From Halarchaeum grantii (GTDB lineage Archaea; Halobacteriota; Halobacteria; Halobacteriales; Halobacteriaceae): 64,000 bases of DNA. The notes below the pieces were generated by a model that saw only the letters and a program-made list of their open reading frames with translations, made no database searches and was not told the DNA's origin. The stretch is from contig NZ_BMPF01000003.1 in the NCBI RefSeq assembly GCF_014647455.2, positions 372,001 through 436,000 of the forward strand. The letters are read 5' to 3'. A program made the translations under genes and the position numbers. Below are positions 17,376 to 25,342 of this stretch, piece by piece (position 1 is the stretch's first letter; each line of letters starts with the position of its first letter).

Positions 17376-18389
17376 TCACGCGTCCCGGTCGCGGCGGTTG
17401 CGGACGGCGGTCGCGGCGAGCGAGATGGCGTCGCGCATGCTCGCCGGGGAGGCGACGCCGTCGCCCGCGATGTCGAATGCGGTGCCGTGGTCGACGCTCG
17501 TGCGGACGATGGGGAGGCCGACGGTCACGTTGACGCCGCTCACGCCCCCGGCCTCGTCGAAGCCGAGCGTCTTGATCGGGATGTGGCCCTGGTCGTGGTA
17601 CATGGAGACGACGCAGTCGAAGGCGCCGCGCGCGGCGCGGACGTACACCGTGTCCGGGGACTCGGGGCCGACGGCGTCGATGCCCTCGGCGCGGGCGCGC
17701 TCGACGGCGGGCGCGATCTCGTCGGCTTCCTCGTCGCCGAGGAGGCCGCCGTCGCTCGCGTGCGGGTTCAGGCCGGCGACGCCGATGGTCGGGTCGTCGA
17801 GGCCGAGGTCGCGCAGGCCCTCGCGCGTGACGCGAATCGTGTCGAGGACGCGCTCCTCGGTGACGAGGTCGCAGGCCTCGCGGAGCGGGACGTGCGTGCT
17901 GACGTGCGTGACGCGGAGGTCGTCCTCGACGAGCATCATCGAGTAGGTCTCGGTGCCCGTGCGCTCGGCGAGGAGGCCGGTGTGCCCGGCGTGCTCGGCG
18001 CCCGCCATGCGGGTCGCCTGCTTGTTGATCGGCGCGGTGACGATGCCGTCGACGACGCCGTCGAGCGCGAGGTCGATGGCGCGCTCGACGTAGTCGAGGC
18101 TCGCCGCGCCGAACGACTCGCGGAGGACGCCCCACTCGTGGTCGGCGACGTTCGCGAGGTCGAGGACGTCCATCGTCCCGGCGTCGTAGCGCGCCTCTCG
18201 CGGGTCGTCGATGGCGCGCACGTCGAGGTCGAGGCCGCGGATGGCGAGCGCGCGCCGGAGGACGGCGGCGTCGCCGACCACGAGGAGGTCGGCGTCCGTC
18301 GCTCCCTCGGCGAAGGCGGCGGCGACGACTTCCGCGCCGATACCGGCGGGGTCACCCATCGTCACGGCGAGTCGCGGGGGTCGCTCCAT
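17376..18389 (-). CDS. pdxA2: PdxA2-type 4-phospho-sugar-acid dehydrogenase (D-threonate/D-erythronate 4-phosphate)
   Basis: The 337-residue protein has the complete PdxA metal/substrate site: MGDPAGIGAEV at the N-terminus, HAGHTGLLAERTG with the first metal His, MYHDQGHIPIK with the second, and SVDHGTAFDIAG with the third. Biosynthetic PdxA makes a pyridoxal precursor. PdxA2 proteins encoded beside a DUF1537 kinase instead oxidise D-threonate or D-erythronate 4-phosphate and release CO2 to give dihydroxyacetone phosphate. The adjacent upstream gene (28 nt away) is exactly such a kinase, so the catabolic role is preferred. Confidence 0.88.
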   Translation of the reverse strand: MERPPRLAVTMGDPAGIGAEVVAAAFAEGATDADLLVVGDAAVLRRALAIRGLDLDVRAIDDPREARYDAGTMDVLDLANVADHEWGVLRESFGAASLDYVERAIDLALDGVVDGIVTAPINKQATRMAGAEHAGHTGLLAERTGTETYSMMLVEDDLRVTHVSTHVPLREACDLVTEERVLDTIRVTREGLRDLGLDDPTIGVAGLNPHASDGGLLGDEEADEIAPAVERARAEGIDAVGPESPDTVYVRAARGAFDCVVSMYHDQGHIPIKTLGFDEAGGVSGVNVTVGLPIVRTSVDHGTAFDIAGDGVASPASMRDAISLAATAVRNRRDRDA

Positions 18390-18416
18390 TCGCCGATGCT
18401 TCGGCAGGTGGGGGCT

Positions 18417-19664
18417 TTACCGTTTCGCGCCGGGGACGCGCCGGACGTAGTCGAGGGCGTCGGCGAGCGTCGCGTCGCCGCCGAACGCGCCGGCTTTCGT
18501 GACGAGCGGCGTCCCGTCGGCGCGGCCGCCGCGCACGACGCTCCCGGGGACGCCGGGCGCGACGGCCTCGCCACGGAGCGCCAACCCGCCGGCGTCGAGG
18601 GCGTCGAGGGCGGCGCGGGCGACGGCGCCGCCGGTGAGAACGAGGCCGTCAGGCGCGCTCGCGTCCCAGACGGCGCGTGCGGCACGCCCGAGGGCGTCGG
18701 TGACGCGGTCGCGCGCCGCGCGCTCGCTCACGTCGGCGTCGCGGGCGGCGGCGAGCGTCGTCTCGACATCCTCGCGGGTTCGCGCGGACGCGAGGACGAC
18801 GACGGACGAGGCGGCGAGGCGGTCCCGGCAGGTCGAGACGGCGTCGGCGGCCGCACCCTCGGGGTCGGTGACGGCGCGCTCGGCGGCGAGCGAGACGACC
18901 GCCGAATCGGGCAGGTGGTCGAGTTGGGCGAGCGTCTCGGGGGCGACGCTCCCGGCGACGCCGAACGCCGTGCCGGTGGGGGTCTCGCGGAGGGACTGGC
19001 GCTCGACGGTGGGCGCGTCGAGGGTGACGTGCTCGGCGAGGCCACCGCTCCCGACGAGAAGGGCGTCTCGCTCGCGCGCGGCGTCCGCGACCGCGGCGAG
19101 ATGGGAGTCGTGGACGGCGTCGACGGCGGTGACGCGCGCGCCGTCCAGCGCGACGTCGCCGCGCGCGACCCGTTCGACGCCGGTGTGTCCGACGTCGTCG
19201 AGGCCCTGCGCACGCAGGAGGCCGGGAAGCGAGGAGTCGGTGACGGGGCCGTCCGGGTCGTTTCCGGCGGGCGTGTCGGCGACGAGGTCGCCCTCGACGA
19301 GGTGGACGCCACACGCGGTGACGCGGCCGTTCGAGGGGAACGCGGGCGCGACGGCGGCGGCCTCGGCGTCGGCGGCGTCGAGCGCGGCCGCGATCTCGGG
19401 GCCGAGGTTCCCGCGAAGCGTCGAGTCCACCTTCTTGTAGACGACGGCGGCGTCGACGCCCGCGAGGACGTCGCGGACGCGGCGGGCGGCCGCGTCCGGG
19501 GCGAGATAGCGCGAGTCGGTGTCGGCGACGACGACGGCGGCGTCCGTCTCGAAGTCGGGGGTGAGGCAGACGACCGTCTCGTGGCCGCGCGCGGCGAAGC
19601 CGTGGCCGGTGTCGCACGCGCCCGTGAGGTCGTCCGCGACGACGAGCGCCGCCCGCTCAGTCAT
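18417..19664 (-). CDS. DUF1537 four-carbon acid sugar kinase
   Basis: The 415-residue protein has the two-domain DUF1537 architecture. The N-terminal sugar-acid-binding domain carries VVADDLTGACDTG near residue 8 and the signature YKKVDSTLRGN near 72. The C-terminal nucleotide-binding domain carries LVLTGGAVARAAL and the final VVRGG...VTKAGAFGG. The family phosphorylates threonate, erythronate and related acids at O-4. The ATG at 19664 begins the conserved N-terminus; the stop of the upstream LarA-like gene lies inside the first codons (8-nt overlap). With PdxA2 downstream, it makes a two-step route from a four-carbon acid to dihydroxyacetone phosphate. Confidence 0.9.
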   Translation of the reverse strand: MTERAALVVADDLTGACDTGHGFAARGHETVVCLTPDFETDAAVVVADTDSRYLAPDAAARRVRDVLAGVDAAVVYKKVDSTLRGNLGPEIAAALDAADAEAAAVAPAFPSNGRVTACGVHLVEGDLVADTPAGNDPDGPVTDSSLPGLLRAQGLDDVGHTGVERVARGDVALDGARVTAVDAVHDSHLAAVADAARERDALLVGSGGLAEHVTLDAPTVERQSLRETPTGTAFGVAGSVAPETLAQLDHLPDSAVVSLAAERAVTDPEGAAADAVSTCRDRLAASSVVVLASARTREDVETTLAAARDADVSERAARDRVTDALGRAARAVWDASAPDGLVLTGGAVARAALDALDAGGLALRGEAVAPGVPGSVVRGGRADGTPLVTKAGAFGGDATLADALDYVRRVPGAKR

Positions 19665-20979
19665 CGTCGAAGCCGAACGCGAAGTCCCCGGCGGCGTCGA
19701 AGGAGAGGGCGACGCGCGGGCCGACGGTCGTGTCGTCGCGCGCATCGAGGTCGGCGGCGACCGGCTCGGAGACGTAGAGCGCGTCGGGTTCGAGGGTGTT
19801 CTCGATGTAGGCGATGCGGAGGTCGGCGGGGTCTTTCACGCCGAGCATCGAGTAGGCGAGTTCGAGGGTCGCGCGGTCGCTCGGCGTGACGACGGGCACG
19901 AAGACGCGCGCGGGTTCGCCGCTCGTCGCCGCGTTCGTGTAGGTGTCCGCGAGGTCGACGTCCGCGAGCAACTGCTCGTGGGCGAAGTCCGCGAGCCCCA
20001 TCCCGATGGCGTTCCCGTGCGAGGCGAGCGTGAGACCACGGACGTAGATACGGCCGATGTCGGGTGTATCTGGCTCCTCCTCGCCGGCGTAGCGATAGCG
20101 TCCGATGACGTTCGTGTCCATGCCCGACCCGGAGACGTCCTTCCCGAGTTCGTCGACGACGAGCAGGTCGAGGTCATCAACGGGGAGGCCGGCGAAGAGG
20201 TCGGCGGATGCCTCGAGCAACTCGGGTTCGCGATCGAGTATCTCGTCGGCGGGCACGCCCTCGATGCGGGCGGCGCGCTCGCGGGCGTTGTCGAGGAGGG
20301 CGATGCCGCCGACGACGGGCGTTTCCTCGAAGAGGAGCGCGGCGCGCTCGCGGATGACGGTTTCGAGGCCGCGCGAGATGGCGGCGTTGTGCATCTCCTC
20401 GGCACCGCGCTGTTTCCCGAGGCCGACGACGGCCATCTTCGCGAGGCCGGACTCGACGTCGCCCCGGAAGTCGGTGTGGAGTTTGACGCGGTTCGCGAGG
20501 AGGACGGCGTCCGCATCGAGCGCGACCGTCGAGGCGGGGACGGGACGCCCCTCGTCGTCCTCGGCGACGGATTCGACGGCCATCGACGCGCGTATCTCAC
20601 ACCCCAGCGAGTCCTCGGTGACGCCGTACTCGGCGAGGACCTCGCGCTGTCCCTCGGCGGTGGCGCCGCCGTGGCTCCCCATCGCGGGGAGGACGAACGG
20701 TTCGAGGCCGCGCTCGCGGAGTTCGTCGACGGCGGTGGCGACGAGTTCGGGCATGTCGTGGATGCCGCGACTCCCCATCGTCACCGCGACGTCGGCGCCG
20801 TCGTCCAAGGACTCGAGCGCGGGAATCGCGTCGATGGCGTCGCGGGTCGCCGCCGCGACGTCGTCGACCCGTGGCGGGTCGCGGTGGCGTTCGGCGAACG
20901 CAAATCGCGGGAAGTCGGCGACGTCGACGTCGTTGATGGCCGCGAGCGCGTCGGCGTCGGGCACGTCGAGTTCGACCAT
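19657..20979 (-). CDS. LarA-like (lactate racemase family, DUF2088) protein
   Basis: The 440-residue protein resembles the LarA superfamily. It has the motif MGSHGGATAEGQ near residue 105 (position of the first catalytic His), then VKLHTDFRGDVESGLAKM near 165 (second His and the Lys expected to bind the nickel-pincer cofactor), and a C-terminal domain with DELGKDVSGSGMDTN. LarA homologues include racemases and epimerases of 2-hydroxy acids. Co-translation with the DUF1537 kinase suggests it interconverts a C4 sugar acid before phosphorylation, but a non-racemase role is possible. The ATG at 20979 is preferred over an in-frame GTG at 20994 that adds five residues. Confidence 0.72.
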   Translation of the reverse strand: MVELDVPDADALAAINDVDVADFPRFAFAERHRDPPRVDDVAAATRDAIDAIPALESLDDGADVAVTMGSRGIHDMPELVATAVDELRERGLEPFVLPAMGSHGGATAEGQREVLAEYGVTEDSLGCEIRASMAVESVAEDDEGRPVPASTVALDADAVLLANRVKLHTDFRGDVESGLAKMAVVGLGKQRGAEEMHNAAISRGLETVIRERAALLFEETPVVGGIALLDNARERAARIEGVPADEILDREPELLEASADLFAGLPVDDLDLLVVDELGKDVSGSGMDTNVIGRYRYAGEEEPDTPDIGRIYVRGLTLASHGNAIGMGLADFAHEQLLADVDLADTYTNAATSGEPARVFVPVVTPSDRATLELAYSMLGVKDPADLRIAYIENTLEPDALYVSEPVAADLDARDDTTVGPRVALSFDAAGDFAFGFDDD

Positions 20980-21036
20980 GTGAGGTACTCGCACGAGGGT
21001 CGTCTTAGCGGTGGCGACTCGTCGCCCCCGTCGGCC

Positions 21037-21462
21037 TTACTCGGTGCGCGACTCGACGGTGTCGAGGAGGGCGTCGGCGGAGTCGTCGAGCGTCGTGAGC
21101 GCGCCGTGAATCATCGCGTTGAGGGTCTCGTCGGGGGCGAAGACGCGGTCGTCGGTCTTCAGGCCGAAGACGGGGACGTCGTTCTCGTGGGCGATGCCGA
21201 TCTCGACCATCACGCCCTCGTCAGGGACGCGGCCGTCGAGGACGGCGACGACGGCGTCCGACTCGACGACGCCCTCGCGGTCGAGTTCGAAGATCGTCTC
21301 CATGCGCTCGGCCTCGGAATCGAACTCCCGGTCCACGGTCTCGACGCCGTCGCGCTGCGGGAGGAAGACGTCGTGGCCGGCGTCCTCGAGACGGTCGGTG
21401 AGGTCGGCGTTGAACGAGCGCTCCATCGGGTTGAACAGCGGCGCGGCGAAGTAGAGTCGCAT
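21037..21462 (-). CDS. Nucleoside 2-deoxyribosyltransferase family protein
   Basis: The 141-residue protein matches the short, single-domain deoxyribosyltransferase fold: RLYFAAPLFNPMER at the N-terminus, LPQRDGVET in the middle, and DAVVAVLDGRVPDEGVMVEIG, which holds the catalytic Glu. These enzymes transfer deoxyribose between bases or hydrolyse deoxynucleotides, for nucleoside salvage. A minus-strand GTTAATC element about 24-30 nt upstream suggests a leaderless transcript. It is divergent from the nucleoside hydrolase gene 94 nt away, which fits a shared salvage role. Confidence 0.87.
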   Translation of the reverse strand: MRLYFAAPLFNPMERSFNADLTDRLEDAGHDVFLPQRDGVETVDREFDSEAERMETIFELDREGVVESDAVVAVLDGRVPDEGVMVEIGIAHENDVPVFGLKTDDRVFAPDETLNAMIHGALTTLDDSADALLDTVESRTE

Positions 21463-21555
21463 ACCGCAGCATCGGCCCAGCGGGGATTAACGGTTCCGCG
21501 TCGCGCACGCCACCGACGGCGAGCGCTTAAGTGCGTCTCGGCCCGCCGTTGGAGT

Positions 21556-22497
21556 ATGTCCCGGAAAGTCCTCTTCGACACCGACCCCGGCTGCGACGAC
21601 GCGGTGATGCTCGCCGTCGCGCTCGGCCACGACGATGTCGACGTCGTCGGCCTCTCGACCGTCTGCGGGAACACCACCGTCGAGAACACGACGCGGAACG
21701 CGCAGGCCATCCTCGAGCTCGGCGGACGCGACGACGTGCCGGTCGCTCGCGGCTGTGCGCGCCCGCTCGTGGACGAGCTCGCGACCGCCGAGTGGGTCCA
21801 CGGCGAGGGCGGCATCCGGGGCGACCTCCCCTATCCGGAGGAGGAGGAGGTCGTCGAGTCGCACGGCGCGGACTTCATCCTCGAGCAGGCCTACGAGCAC
21901 GGCGCGGACCTCACGATCGCGGCCGTCGGCCCGCTCCCGAACCTCGCGCTCGCGCTCGCCAAAGAGCCCGACCTCCCGGAGATCGTCGGCGAGATCTACG
22001 TGATGGGCGGGGCGGCGCTCGCCGGCGGGAACGTCACGCCGGTCGCGGAGGCGAACTTCCACAACGACCCGGCGGCGGCGAGTCGCGTCGTGCAGGACGC
22101 GCACGCGAAGATGGTCGGCCTCGACGTCACCGACAGTGCCTCGATCCCCTTCGCGGACATCGAGGAGTACGAGGAGCGCGGCGGCGCCTTCGACGTCGTC
22201 GCGGAGTGGCTGCGCTACCCCACGGAAACGCTCGACGTCGGCGAGGAGGGGCCCGCGATCCACGACGCCGCCGTCGTCGCGGACCTCATCGACCCGGGCG
22301 TCCTCGACTTCGAGGAGTACTACTGCGAGATCGACACGACGGGCGGCCCATCCCACGGTTCCGTCATCTGCGACCAGCACGACATCTACGGCGAGGAGCC
22401 GAACACCCACGTCGCCGTCGACATCGACGTCGAGCGCTACCGCGAGACCGTCGAGGCCGGCCTCGAGGGGTACGCGGCGGGCGCGAGCGGCGACTGA
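21556..22497 (+). CDS. Inosine/uridine-preferring nucleoside hydrolase
   Basis: The 313-residue protein has the calcium-binding DTDPGCDDAVML signature at residues 8-19, the family segment STVCGNTTVENTTRNA near 35, AVGPLPNLALAL near 121 and NFHNDPAAA near 165, and the C-terminal active-site Asp (AIHDAAVVA). It cleaves ribonucleosides into base and ribose. The leaderless ATG at 21556 has CTTAAGT 24-30 nt upstream. Ribose could be phosphorylated by the kinase at 13730-14632, and the deoxyribosyltransferase gene is divergent from it. Confidence 0.92.
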   Translation: MSRKVLFDTDPGCDDAVMLAVALGHDDVDVVGLSTVCGNTTVENTTRNAQAILELGGRDDVPVARGCARPLVDELATAEWVHGEGGIRGDLPYPEEEEVVESHGADFILEQAYEHGADLTIAAVGPLPNLALALAKEPDLPEIVGEIYVMGGAALAGGNVTPVAEANFHNDPAAASRVVQDAHAKMVGLDVTDSASIPFADIEEYEERGGAFDVVAEWLRYPTETLDVGEEGPAIHDAAVVADLIDPGVLDFEEYYCEIDTTGGPSHGSVICDQHDIYGEEPNTHVAVDIDVERYRETVEAGLEGYAAGASGD

Positions 22498-22671
22498 CGG
22501 GGGACGGCGGTTTTCCGGCTGGTTCATCGAGCGGTTAGCGGCGGCGCCGGCGACATCGAGTCCCGTCGAGACGCCACACCGAACCCAGATAAACTGTATG
22601 TCGCGATATTCAATGCCGGGGTGCGGACGCGTGCGGAGTGGCGCACGATAGCGCTCGGCGCGAGCGATGCT

Positions 22672-23658
22672 CTAGATCCAGTCCTGGCGGCGGAAGTGCG
22701 CGAGCATCAGGCCGGTGACGAGCACCATCCCGAGCATGGTCGCGGGGTAGGCGTAGTCCCAGCCGAGTTCCGGCATCGCGACGGCGCCGCCGTCGAAGTT
22801 CATGCCGTAGACACCGACGACGAACGTGAGCGGGATGAAGATGGTCGCGACGACGGTGAGCGTCTTCATCACCTCGTTGGTGGACTGGGAGACGGAGTTG
22901 AGGTAGATGTCGCGCGACCCGCTGGAGAGGTCGCGATAGGTCTCGATGAGGTCGACGACCTGGACGAGGTGGTCGTAGACGTCCCGGAAGTACTTCTCGT
23001 TCTCGTCGGCGACCTCGGGGATGTCGCCCCGGGAGAGGTAGGAGAGGGTTTCGCGGGCGGGCCACGCGATCTTGCGGAAGGCGAGGAGGTCGCGCCGAAC
23101 GTCGTTCAGCTCCTCGAGGATGTCGGGGCTCGGGTTGTCGAGGACGCGCTCCTCGACGGACTCGATGTCGTCCTCGATCTCGTCGAGGAGGTGGAAGTAG
23201 TCGTCGACGATGGCGTCCATGATGCGGTAGGCGAGGAAGTCGGTGCCTCGGTTGGCGACGCGCTCGCTGTGGGACGACCACCGCGACGTCCCGGGTTCGA
23301 CGACGTCGACGTCGGTGGTGGAGAGGGTGACGAGCCAGTCCTCGCCGATGAAGAAGCCGACGGGACTGGTGCGGATCTCCTTGTCGAACTCGACGTCGGC
23401 ACGCTGACTGAGGGTAGCGGTCTTCATGAGGACGAACGTGTGCGCGTCGTACTCCTCGACCTTCGGGCGGGTCTCCTCGCGGACGACGTCCTCGACGGCG
23501 AGCTGGTGGATGTCGAAGCGCCGGCGGAGGCGTCGGAGGTCGGCCGATTCGGCGGCGTCGGCGTGGACCCACGTCTCGCCGTCGGTGTCGACGGCGGCGC
23601 CGAGGTCGTCGAAGCGCTCGACGCCGTCCGGCGTGTACGTCATCGCGTGGAGCGTCAT
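22672..23658 (-). CDS. corA: CorA-family Mg2+/divalent cation transporter
   Basis: The 328-residue protein has the CorA layout: a long cytoplasmic alpha/beta and helical funnel domain (VHADAAESADLRRL, VVREETRPKVEEY, FFIGEDWLVTL), then two C-terminal membrane helices. The first ends in the pore signature YGMNF near residue 286; the second (TMLGMVLVTGLMLAHFR) precedes a basic C-terminus. It forms a pentameric Mg2+ channel. The ATG at 23658 overlaps the stop of an upstream small membrane-protein gene by 4 nt. Confidence 0.92.
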   Translation of the reverse strand: MTLHAMTYTPDGVERFDDLGAAVDTDGETWVHADAAESADLRRLRRRFDIHQLAVEDVVREETRPKVEEYDAHTFVLMKTATLSQRADVEFDKEIRTSPVGFFIGEDWLVTLSTTDVDVVEPGTSRWSSHSERVANRGTDFLAYRIMDAIVDDYFHLLDEIEDDIESVEERVLDNPSPDILEELNDVRRDLLAFRKIAWPARETLSYLSRGDIPEVADENEKYFRDVYDHLVQVVDLIETYRDLSSGSRDIYLNSVSQSTNEVMKTLTVVATIFIPLTFVVGVYGMNFDGGAVAMPELGWDYAYPATMLGMVLVTGLMLAHFRRQDWI

Positions 23659-23822
23659 CGCGTGTCCTCCACGGATGGTTGGGGGATCACGATGAGGCTG
23701 ATGCCCGCCATGACGGCGGTGAGGGAGAACGCCCGGCCGGGGTATGCGACGGAGACACCGGCGACGTAGGCGAGGAGGCCGGGAACGAGGAGCGCGCTCC
23801 CCGCGACGGTGTAGCGGTCCAT
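23655..23822 (-). CDS. Small two-helix membrane protein upstream of corA
   Basis: The 55-residue product from the ATG at 23822 has two hydrophobic segments (about residues 6-24 and 30-48), starting MDRYTVAGSALLVPGLLAY. An in-frame GTG at 23858 would add 12 residues. It resembles no family I recognise. The 4-nt overlap with corA argues that it is a real gene translated with it, possibly a regulator or accessory of the Mg2+ channel. The tandem 13-bp array begins 43 nt upstream. Confidence 0.55.
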   Translation of the reverse strand: MDRYTVAGSALLVPGLLAYVAGVSVAYPGRAFSLTAVMAGISLIVIPQPSVEDTR

Positions 23823-23864
23823 ACGCCCGCTCACACGCCCCGGAGGGATAGAAGACACGGGCCA

Positions 23865-23916
23865 TACGATAATACTAGACAGTACACTTAGTCAGTAATA
23901 CTTCGTAGGTGTACTG
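23865..23916. repeat. Second tandem array of 13-bp units
   Basis: Four consecutive 13-bp units read TACGATAATACTA (23865), GACAGTACACTTA (23878), GTCAGTAATACTT (23891) and CGTAGGTGTACTG (23904). The consensus NNCAGTAATACTG and the 13-bp period are the same as at 9069-9120, though the copies are more diverged. It lies between the divergent corA operon (43 nt from its ATG) and the parA-like gene (47 nt from its ATG), so it could control either or both. Confidence 0.65.
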
Positions 23917-23963
23917 AGTGGGTTGGCGAAAGCTACTTGGTCGGCCCCGCGCATGGAGTGCGT

Positions 23964-24848
23964 ATGCCGACGACCGCATACACGATCTGGAGCGAGGCCG
24001 GCGGGGTGGGGAAGACCACCTTCACGGTCACGCTCGCGGCCGCGCACGCCCGACACGGCCAGCGCGTGCTCGTCGTCGACCTCGACCCGCAGGACGGCGG
24101 GGCGACCCACCACTTCGGCGCGACCGACGAGCGCTCGAACCCCGAGGCGGACAACCTCGTCCGGCACATGATCGGCCGTCCGAAGGGCGACTTCGCGGAC
24201 CTCGTCGAGGGCGTCGCCGACGGGATCGACCTCGTGCCGTCGCACAACATGCTCGAATCCCTCGAGCGCAACCTCCTGCGCGCCCAGCGCATGGAGGAGG
24301 ACATGGGCGAGGAGTTCGTCCCCGAACGCCAACTCCGCCGCGTCCTCAGCGAGAACGCGATTCCCGAGACGTACGACGTCATCATCATCGACCCGCCCGC
24401 GACCGGCGGCCAGCACGTCTACAACGCCGTCTACGCGGCGTCGAACCTCCTCATCCCCATCGAGCTCTCCGCGAAGGGACAGGAGTCCGTCGAGGGGATG
24501 CGCGACACCGTCGAGGGCATCGAGGCCGAGCTCGAGGACGTCGAAGTCGGCGTCCTCGGCGTCGTCCCGAACCGCGTCTCGAACACGAAGACCCAGTCGG
24601 CGTACAAGGAAGCCCTCGAGGAGCAGGGCTTCCCCGTCGCGCCGGTGGAGGTCCGCGAGCGCCGCGCGATGCTGGAGGGCGCGTGGGACGCCCAAACGAC
24701 CCCCTACGAGTTCGCGACCGGTCGCGAGCGCGTTCGCGAACGCGAGCTCGAGACGCTCCGGCAGTTCGACGAGCTCGCGCGCTACGTCGCCGCGCAGTTC
24801 GGCGTCGAGTTGGACGAATCCGACATCGACGAGGAGGTGCGACTATGA
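23964..24848 (+). CDS. ParA-family ATPase with atypical Walker A
   Basis: The 294-residue protein is a ParA/MinD-type ATPase: P-loop EAGGVGKTTFTVTLA at residues 10-24, VLVVDLDPQDGGATHHF (Walker A' Asp) near 43 and YDVIIIDPPATGG (Walker B) near 134. The canonical deviant P-loop is KGGxGKT; here the signature lysine is replaced by Ala, while the P-loop lysine is present. Such proteins form ATP-dependent dimers that segregate DNA or position complexes. The ATG at 23964 begins MPTTAYTIWSEAGG; an upstream in-frame start would add nine residues. The next gene overlaps by 4 nt. Confidence 0.88.
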   Translation: MPTTAYTIWSEAGGVGKTTFTVTLAAAHARHGQRVLVVDLDPQDGGATHHFGATDERSNPEADNLVRHMIGRPKGDFADLVEGVADGIDLVPSHNMLESLERNLLRAQRMEEDMGEEFVPERQLRRVLSENAIPETYDVIIIDPPATGGQHVYNAVYAASNLLIPIELSAKGQESVEGMRDTVEGIEAELEDVEVGVLGVVPNRVSNTKTQSAYKEALEEQGFPVAPVEVRERRAMLEGAWDAQTTPYEFATGRERVRERELETLRQFDELARYVAAQFGVELDESDIDEEVRL

Positions 24849-25210
24849 AGTCCGGCGCGAGCGACCCGTTCGCAAACGACGACGACGAAGGCGAGGAGGC
24901 GAGGGAGTCCGAGGCCGACGCGTCGTCCGAGGGTGCGGCGAGCGAGAGCGGGGACGCGTCGAGCGACGAACCGATCGAACTCCCCTACATCTACCGGCGC
25001 GACAAGGTGAAGGACGAGCGCCCGGACGTCCACCAGCTGTTCGTGCGCTCGGAGACGGACGAATCGGCGCGCGACGCCGAGCGAGACCTCGAGAAACTCC
25101 TCGGCGAGGACGTCTACCGCCTCGACGCCCGCGAAGCAATCTACCTCGCGGGGATGCGCCACCTCGACGAGGCGGCGGACGTGCTCCGCGAGTGGGGGTA
25201 CGACCGCTGA
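24845..25210 (+). CDS. Small acidic partner protein of the ParA-like ATPase
   Basis: The 121-residue product has a disordered acidic N-terminus (about 1-45, rich in Asp, Glu and Ser) and a folded C-terminal part. The latter contains ELPYIYRRDKVKDERP, VHQLFVRSETDE and a helical end (DAREAIYLAGMRHLDEAADVL). Its ATG overlaps the parA-like stop codon (ATGA), a standard sign of translational coupling, so it is probably the cognate partner (ParB-like or adaptor). No HTH or CTPase motif is visible. A haloarchaea-specific family is likely. Confidence 0.75.
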   Translation: MKSGASDPFANDDDEGEEARESEADASSEGAASESGDASSDEPIELPYIYRRDKVKDERPDVHQLFVRSETDESARDAERDLEKLLGEDVYRLDAREAIYLAGMRHLDEAADVLREWGYDR

Positions 25211-25273
25211 CCGGCGAGCCGGCGGACCGGGCCGTACCCGCTCTGAGCCCGCCGAATACCAGCTGACAGGCAC

Positions 25274-25293
25274 TTACATAGATAGGGGTGTAA
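25274..25293 (+). promoter_or_regulatory. 20-bp palindromic operator TTACAT-N8-GTGTAA upstream of rdfA
   Basis: The sequence TTACAT-AGATAGGG-GTGTAA has complementary ends and an 8-bp spacer starting AGATA. Matching sites occur at 30471-30490, 35648-35667 (reverse orientation) and 43466-43485. Here it ends 17 nt before the TATA element of the RdfA gene, an activator-type position. Confidence 0.6.
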
Positions 25294-25310
25294 ACCGACG
25301 CGGCAGAACA

Positions 25311-25317
25311 CTTATAT
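25311..25317 (+). promoter_or_regulatory. TATA element of the RdfA gene
   Basis: CTTATAT lies 26-32 nt before the ATG at 25343, indicating a leaderless transcript. Confidence 0.65.
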
Positions 25318-25342
25318 CGCGGCTCGGCTTACGTGACGTAAC

